Shown here: piece after piece, positions 7,422-10,767 of the stretch
Layout of the letters: every line of letters begins with the position of its first letter
How positions within the stretch are numbered: position 1 is the first letter of the stretch
Origin: a bacterium
Lineage (GTDB): Bacteria; Auribacterota; Auribacteria; Auribacterales; Auribacteraceae
Reading direction: 5' to 3'
Length of the DNA stretch: 10,767 nt
NCBI GenBank assembly: GCA_021161885.1
Contig: JAGGZS010000015.1
Location: 1-10,767, forward strand
Notes under the pieces: generated by a model
What the model saw: the letters and a program-made list of their open reading frames with translations, nothing else
The model's database searches: none
What the model was told of the DNA's origin: nothing
Position numbers and translations under genes: made by a program

Positions 7422-8225
7422 TTATATTATTGATGATGCCGTAGTAGATTGTTTTTTTAACCTTTTGAGAGTTTTTGCTAAATATTTTTCTTTTATTAAA
7501 TCTTCCTTCATAAGCATTCGCACTAATTCAAGGTCATCGGCGTCGTCTACCGAAGGCGGTACGTGCTCAACATAAACTCCTTTTATTTTATAACCGTTTT
7601 CCAGTATTCTCAGGTACTCGTTATACTCTATTTTCTCAAGCGCAGTTTGTTCCATAGAAGCAAAAGTTAAAAGAAAATTTTTTCTGAAAGGAACAATGCA
7701 GTATATTTTTTTCAAAGGAGCTTCGGCTGTGCGTTTAGATGAAGGAATATCTTCCCGTGAAAAATATAAAACATAATTCATTTTATCAAGCACAATTTTA
7801 ATTTCATTAGGCGCGTTTCTTTCATAACAATCACAAACCAGTATAGAACATTTAGCGAACGGATCGGTTACAAGCGACTGTACTGCCGTTGAAATATGTT
7901 CAGGTTTAACAAGCGCTTCATCACCCTGAATGTTGACTACAATATCAGCCTCAATACGAGCCGCGGCTTCGGCAAGTCTATCGCTTCCTGTCGGGTGGTT
8001 TGGATTGGTCATTATATATTTACCGCCTATTTTTTCGACAACATCGGCTATTTGTTTGCTGTCTGTAACAACATAAAGCTCGTCAAGATCGGGACACAGC
8101 AGGCAACGTTGGTAAACATGCGCTATCATAGGTATTCCCTCGATGAGTTTAAGCGGTTTTTCAGGAAGGCGGGTTGACCTTAATCTTGAAGGTATTAAAC
8201 CGACAATTTTCGTTTTCTTGTTCAT
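7422..8225 (-). CDS. kdsB: CMP-Kdo synthetase (3-deoxy-manno-octulosonate cytidylyltransferase)
   Basis: A 267-aa cytosolic nucleotidyltransferase that activates Kdo with CTP for lipopolysaccharide inner-core assembly. Family motifs are PSRLRSTRLPEKPL at 12-25 (CTP-binding loop), HPTGSDRLAEAA at 77-88, VVNIQGDE at 96-103 (metal Asp 102), VLDKMNYVLYFSREDIP at 145-161, LEKIEYNEYLRILENG at 196-211, and SVDDADDLELVR at 225-236 with the second metal Asp at 227. The segment usually reading GIYAYR is divergent here (KIYCIVPFRKNFL). A Lys/Ser/Thr-rich tail of about 20 residues extends beyond the usual length of about 250. A strong ribosome site, GGAGGA on the minus strand (8231-8236), lies 5 nt before the ATG. 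It is the last gene of the minus-strand group, 92 nt after the HDOD gene. That gap contains a possible -10 (TATAAA, 8284-8289) but no convincing -35. A related CMP-sugar synthetase is less likely. Confidence 0.88.
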   Translation of the reverse strand: MNKKTKIVGLIPSRLRSTRLPEKPLKLIEGIPMIAHVYQRCLLCPDLDELYVVTDSKQIADVVEKIGGKYIMTNPNHPTGSDRLAEAAARIEADIVVNIQGDEALVKPEHISTAVQSLVTDPFAKCSILVCDCYERNAPNEIKIVLDKMNYVLYFSREDIPSSKRTAEAPLKKIYCIVPFRKNFLLTFASMEQTALEKIEYNEYLRILENGYKIKGVYVEHVPPSVDDADDLELVRMLMKEDLIKEKYLAKTLKRLKKQSTTASSII

Positions 8226-8317
8226 TTTTATCCTCCAAAAAAAGAAAAAAATTTTTTATTTTATGGATTTAGATAATAAGCAATTTATATACCTGAAATT
8301 AGTCTTAATTTGATTTT

Positions 8318-9217
8318 TTAAGACGCTTTAGATTGGCAGTAAGTTTTGGATTTCTTGTTTATGATATCGAAAAAAATCTGGGCTTTATCTATTTCTAAAT
8401 CTATTAATTCAAATAATTCAAGAAGTTCCGGTTCCTGAAGCCCAAGCCAATGCCATGCTTTATGTGATATTTTAGGGATTTGCGTATCTCTCGCACAGCC
8501 GATTTTTTTTGCTCTGCAAAGTATATCCGCCAGATGGACAAAACAGGCGAGCTGATAACCTTCCCTTGCCCGTTCAGGGTTATGGTGATGCGCAATCGCC
8601 TCGCGCAGGCGGACAGGAAGTTTCCAGTTTTCGCTCAGCCATTTGCCGAGATGCTGGTGGTTGCAGTCCATAAATTTTTCTTCCGCTTCTATAAATAAAA
8701 TATCATTATCGTAAACTTCTTTTATAATTTTCATAAACAGGTCGTGCAGGCATTGGTCGATTATTATTTTGCCGATATCGTGAAGCAGTCCTGCCACAAA
8801 AGCGTCTTCTTCTTCAGGATAACCTTTGTAATGGGCGATGGCTTTGCTGATAACAGCTGTGCCGACAGCGTGCTGCCAGAATTTGCGCCTGTCAAACTGG
8901 ATTGAACCGCCGTTGAGCGAAAACACATCGAAAACCGAAGCGGAAAGAGCCACGCTCCTTATAGTCGTAAACCCGAGTATAACAATAGCGTGCGTAACAG
9001 AACTTATCTGCCCCGGAAACCCGTAAAAAGCAGAATTGACAAGCCGCAGCACTTTAGCGGTAAGTACCTGATCGGACGATATAACCGTATTTACTTCTTC
9101 CGCGGATACCATTGGGTTTTCAAGCACACCGGCAAGTTTCCCGATAACATGGGGAAGTGTGGGAAGCGTTATAATTTTATTTACGTGCTGGCGTAATTCT
9201 TTTCTTCTAATTTTCAT
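8318..9217 (-). CDS. HDOD-domain signalling protein
   Basis: 299 aa from the ATG at 9217; an in-frame TTG at 9238 and GTG at 9226 would add a few residues. I prefer the ATG because no site shows a good Shine-Dalgarno and the ATG overlaps the upstream stop by 11 nt, suggesting coupled translation. HDOD domains are HD-superfamily regulators without an established enzymatic role. The signature region is residues about 18-85: LPTLPHVIGKLAGVL, ISSDQVLTAKVLRLVNSAFYG and THAIVILGF. The HD-like metal residues are largely kept: WQHAVGTA near 114, LLHDIGK (H146/D147), HQHLGKWL, AIAHHHNP and HLAD. So metal or nucleotide binding is conceivable, unlike in degenerate HDODs. There is no receiver or output domain and no membrane segment. 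The neighbouring stand-alone HD-GYP-N-like module suggests the two proteins act together. Confidence 0.88.
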   Translation of the reverse strand: MKIRRKELRQHVNKIITLPTLPHVIGKLAGVLENPMVSAEEVNTVISSDQVLTAKVLRLVNSAFYGFPGQISSVTHAIVILGFTTIRSVALSASVFDVFSLNGGSIQFDRRKFWQHAVGTAVISKAIAHYKGYPEEEDAFVAGLLHDIGKIIIDQCLHDLFMKIIKEVYDNDILFIEAEEKFMDCNHQHLGKWLSENWKLPVRLREAIAHHHNPERAREGYQLACFVHLADILCRAKKIGCARDTQIPKISHKAWHWLGLQEPELLELFELIDLEIDKAQIFFDIINKKSKTYCQSKAS

Positions 9218-9554
9218 TGTGCACACATTTGAATTCAATAAAGCGTTTTAATGTTTCTTTGATCATTGTCAACACCTCGTCGCCATTAACTTTTTCAAAC
9301 CGTTTGTCTATGTCCTCGAGTATTAAATCGAGTTTTGATATGTCGTAGTCAATACCTATAGTTTTAGTCTTTTCATCGTTGGTTTCCGGCGCTCCTTCAA
9401 TATAAATGAATTCACAGTCCCAATCATAAAGCCTTGCTATGGTTTTTGCGGTCAATCTGCACCCTTTCATTAAAAGAACTTTACCCTGCGCATTATGAAA
9501 AGGTTTGGCAAGAATCATTCCGGCATAAAGTTTTTTTATTGGAACTTTCCTCAT
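9207..9554 (-). CDS. small protein resembling the N-terminal module of HD-GYP proteins
   Basis: 115 aa. Residues 1-54 follow the pattern I know from the region before HD-GYP domains: a start like RKVPIKKLYAGMILAKPF, then GKVLLMKGCRLTAKTIARL, then an aromatic/acidic strand FIYIEG. In other proteins this beta-rich module sits directly N-terminal to the phosphodiesterase. Here it is alone, followed only by a charged, probably helical tail (about 65-115). It has no catalytic residues, signal peptide or membrane segment, so a binding or regulatory role is inferred. The start ATG at 9554 follows a minus-strand AGGATGAT ribosome-site-like stretch. Its stop lies within the first codons of the HDOD gene, and it starts 36 nt after the J-domain gene, so the three are probably one transcript. 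Family resemblance is from memory of the consensus and not from a search. Confidence 0.75.
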   Translation of the reverse strand: MRKVPIKKLYAGMILAKPFHNAQGKVLLMKGCRLTAKTIARLYDWDCEFIYIEGAPETNDEKTKTIGIDYDISKLDLILEDIDKRFEKVNGDEVLTMIKETLKRFIEFKCVHNEN

Positions 9555-9590
9555 TTATATCATCCTACCGCTAAATATATTAAGCCTTAT

Positions 9591-10388
9591 TTAGAAAATA
9601 TAATTCCTCAGTCTTAATATATCGGCAGGATGATGGTTTAAATTAACATGAGAAAGAAAAACTTGGGCTCTTGCGCAGTCCACAGGAATAATTAAACCGC
9701 ACGACCATCCTTTCATATTTTGAGACTGCCTGCTCATTTCATTTACAATATATGAAATATATTCTATATTATCCGCCAAAATTATAAAATAATGCCCAAC
9801 GGGTCTCAGACTGCGTGTATAAGTGCTTTTGCATTTGCGTAAAACAGTATCTATGTTGTTGCGGTTAAGCGAATACATCTTTTTGATGTACATATAATTT
9901 TTTAGGAAAAAGTCGTTTTCAAGAACCGAGTCGAAATATCTGTCGTATCGGTTTAGCTCATTCCATCTGTGTTTTTTTAGATTGGTTACGATATTATTCA
10001 CAAAGAGATTATTGCTATTATTGTTGTCTGCGCGCTGAGGCGATAACGCGCTGCCGCATATACCGCATTTTACGGCAACCGATTTTTCAATAAAAATATT
10101 TATCTTAACACGGTTAAATATACCGCATACGGCGCATTTAAGCACAATAGTTTTGTTTCGCAAAGGCTGTTCCGGTTTTTGCCACCGCTTGATTTTTTTA
10201 TCGAAAATTCTTCTTTTATAAGGATCGCTTAAAAATTCGTAGGCTTCGTTTATTTTTTGTGCCCGTTTAGTTGAACCTCCGAAGTCGGGATGATTGGATA
10301 AATCTTTCATTAAAGTTCGATACACCGCTTTGATAACCGCCTGCTCAGCTTTCGGATGAATCTGAAGAACTTCGTAATAGTTTATCAT
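9591..10388 (-). CDS. J-domain protein with zinc ribbon and unrecognised C-terminal domain
   Basis: 265 aa. Residues 3-66 form a J domain: YYEVLQI, helix II, the HPD motif at 33-35 needed to stimulate Hsp70 (DnaK) ATPase, and INEAYEFLSDPYKRRIFD in helices III and IV. Residues about 82-114 hold two CxxC knuckles (C85/C88 and C108/C111), consistent with one zinc ribbon. Then comes an Asn-rich linker (121-127) and a C-terminal region of about 140 residues that I do not recognise. It lacks the Gly/Phe region, the four-repeat zinc domain and the client domains of true DnaJ, so it is a specialised co-chaperone or adaptor and not the housekeeping DnaJ. Ribosome site AAGGAG on the minus strand lies about 7 nt before the ATG. 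It is first in the minus-strand group and shares its short upstream region divergently with the + strand ORF at 10471-10677. It may act on the neighbouring signalling proteins; that is inference. Confidence 0.85.
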   Translation of the reverse strand: MINYYEVLQIHPKAEQAVIKAVYRTLMKDLSNHPDFGGSTKRAQKINEAYEFLSDPYKRRIFDKKIKRWQKPEQPLRNKTIVLKCAVCGIFNRVKINIFIEKSVAVKCGICGSALSPQRADNNNSNNLFVNNIVTNLKKHRWNELNRYDRYFDSVLENDFFLKNYMYIKKMYSLNRNNIDTVLRKCKSTYTRSLRPVGHYFIILADNIEYISYIVNEMSRQSQNMKGWSCGLIIPVDCARAQVFLSHVNLNHHPADILRLRNYIF

Positions 10389-10398
10389 GCAAATCTCC

Positions 10399-10420
10399 TT
10401 GTTCTGCCCTTGTTCTGCCC
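10399..10420. repeat. perfect 11-bp tandem repeat upstream of the J-domain gene
   Basis: TTGTTCTGCCC occurs twice in direct succession (10399-10409 and 10410-10420). On the minus strand this reads GGGCAGAACAA twice, and the second copy runs into the AAGGAG ribosome site of the J-domain gene. It could be a recent slippage duplication or a paired regulator site, lying 11-32 nt before the start codon. Confidence 0.6.
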
Positions 10421-10575
10421 GTATTTAAGCAGTTATATTCCGCAGATTACATACCAATTTTTCGAATAAGATGAAATTTAAACATAAGTTGTTTTTTATT
10501 AGTATGTTATATGAAAATATCTTTCATCTTTCGGTATTTCTTTTGGTAACTATTTGGCAGTCAAGGGGTGTAATA

Positions 10576-10677
10576 ATGGCTGTTTTTGTGAATGCGGTTT
10601 GTATTCTGCTTTATATCAATGGATTATTGGTTGTGAAACATTTTGCTGCGCCTGCAAGGTATTGTTGCGGATGTTAA
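10576..10677 (+). CDS. possible small hydrophobic Cys-rich peptide, 33 aa
   Basis: I do not recognise this ORF. It encodes 33 aa: a hydrophobic stretch of about 20 residues (VFVNAVCILLYINGLLVV), a short basic part, and the ending YCCGC. Four of its 33 residues are Cys. The start chosen here has a strong ribosome site, AAGGGG at 10563-10568, 7 nt before the ATG. The same frame is open from an ATG at 10471 (68 aa in total, with a second hydrophobic stretch), but that start lacks a clear ribosome site. It would be a single-pass membrane peptide if real. A weak promoter candidate (TTGTTC 10410-10415, 18 nt, TATATT 10434-10439) lies upstream in the divergent region. Short hydrophobic ORFs arise by chance in AT-rich DNA, so this is tentative. 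The 90 nt after it, to the window end, hold no feature I can support. Confidence 0.35.
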   Translation: MAVFVNAVCILLYINGLLVVKHFAAPARYCCGC

Positions 10678-10767
10678 GGTTTTTTAATTTGGCGCAATAA
10701 ATTGTAAATCTACAAAGCATAAAAAACTTTATATTTAAAAAAAATTGATTTATTATTGTATATGGAT

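Noticed and set aside
8236..8265. A-run/T-run palindrome just upstream of the kdsB ribosome site
   Set aside because: Homopolymer A and T tracts pair trivially in AT-rich DNA; there is no G/C in the stem.
8296..8320. AAATTA-GTCT-TAATTT hairpin followed by a T-run on the + strand
   Set aside because: It looks like a weak intrinsic terminator for + strand transcription, but no + strand gene ends nearby; it sits just downstream of the minus-strand HDOD gene, where the T-run would be on the wrong side. The stem is A/T only, so chance is likely.
9591..10388. Calling the J-domain gene dnaJ
   Set aside because: It has a J domain and HPD but lacks the Gly/Phe region, the four CxxCxGxG repeats and the C-terminal client domains, and it is not next to dnaK or grpE.

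Overview
This is an AT-rich, densely coding bacterial chromosomal window with ten well-supported protein genes and one doubtful small ORF. I see no tRNA, rRNA, CRISPR array, insertion sequence or phage gene. A CMP-Kdo synthetase (KdsB) points to a diderm (Gram-negative) host that makes Kdo-containing lipopolysaccharide. A citrate-synthase-like enzyme of the isopropylmalate synthase family (Re-citrate synthase type) points to an anaerobe. Together with base composition these suggest an anaerobic lineage such as Elusimicrobiota/Endomicrobia; that assignment is inference and is not proven by the window.

Layout. (1) Positions 1-4294, + strand: a near-consensus sigma70-type promoter drives a tightly packed set of four genes. 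These are Re-citrate synthase-like, a PlsC-type acyltransferase, an unrecognised exported protein of 486 aa, and an exported TPR protein. Gaps are 5 nt or the genes overlap. (2) 4295-5490, + strand: a response-regulator-like protein with a degenerate receiver, a coiled coil and an intact HD-GYP (c-di-GMP phosphodiesterase) domain. A leader inverted repeat precedes it and a weak T-tract terminator follows it. (3) 5610-7400, + strand: a GMP synthetase of the long, eukaryote-like form. (4) 7422-10388, - strand, converging on guaA: a J-domain/zinc-ribbon protein, a 115-aa stand-alone copy of the module usually found at the N-terminus of HD-GYP proteins, an HDOD protein overlapping it, and then kdsB. 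(5) 10389-10767: a short divergent intergenic region with an 11-bp tandem repeat, a possible small hydrophobic Cys-rich peptide gene on +, and a 90-nt tail in which I see nothing firm.

How the parts may work together. Region 1 combines central carbon or glutamate-precursor metabolism, phospholipid acylation and two probable periplasmic proteins. Regions 2 and 4 hold three proteins from the HD-GYP/HDOD signalling world around a GMP-producing enzyme. The most original piece is the - strand set J-domain/zinc ribbon, HD-GYP-N-like module and HDOD. It looks like a signalling or regulatory unit split across separate polypeptides, and I do not know its function.
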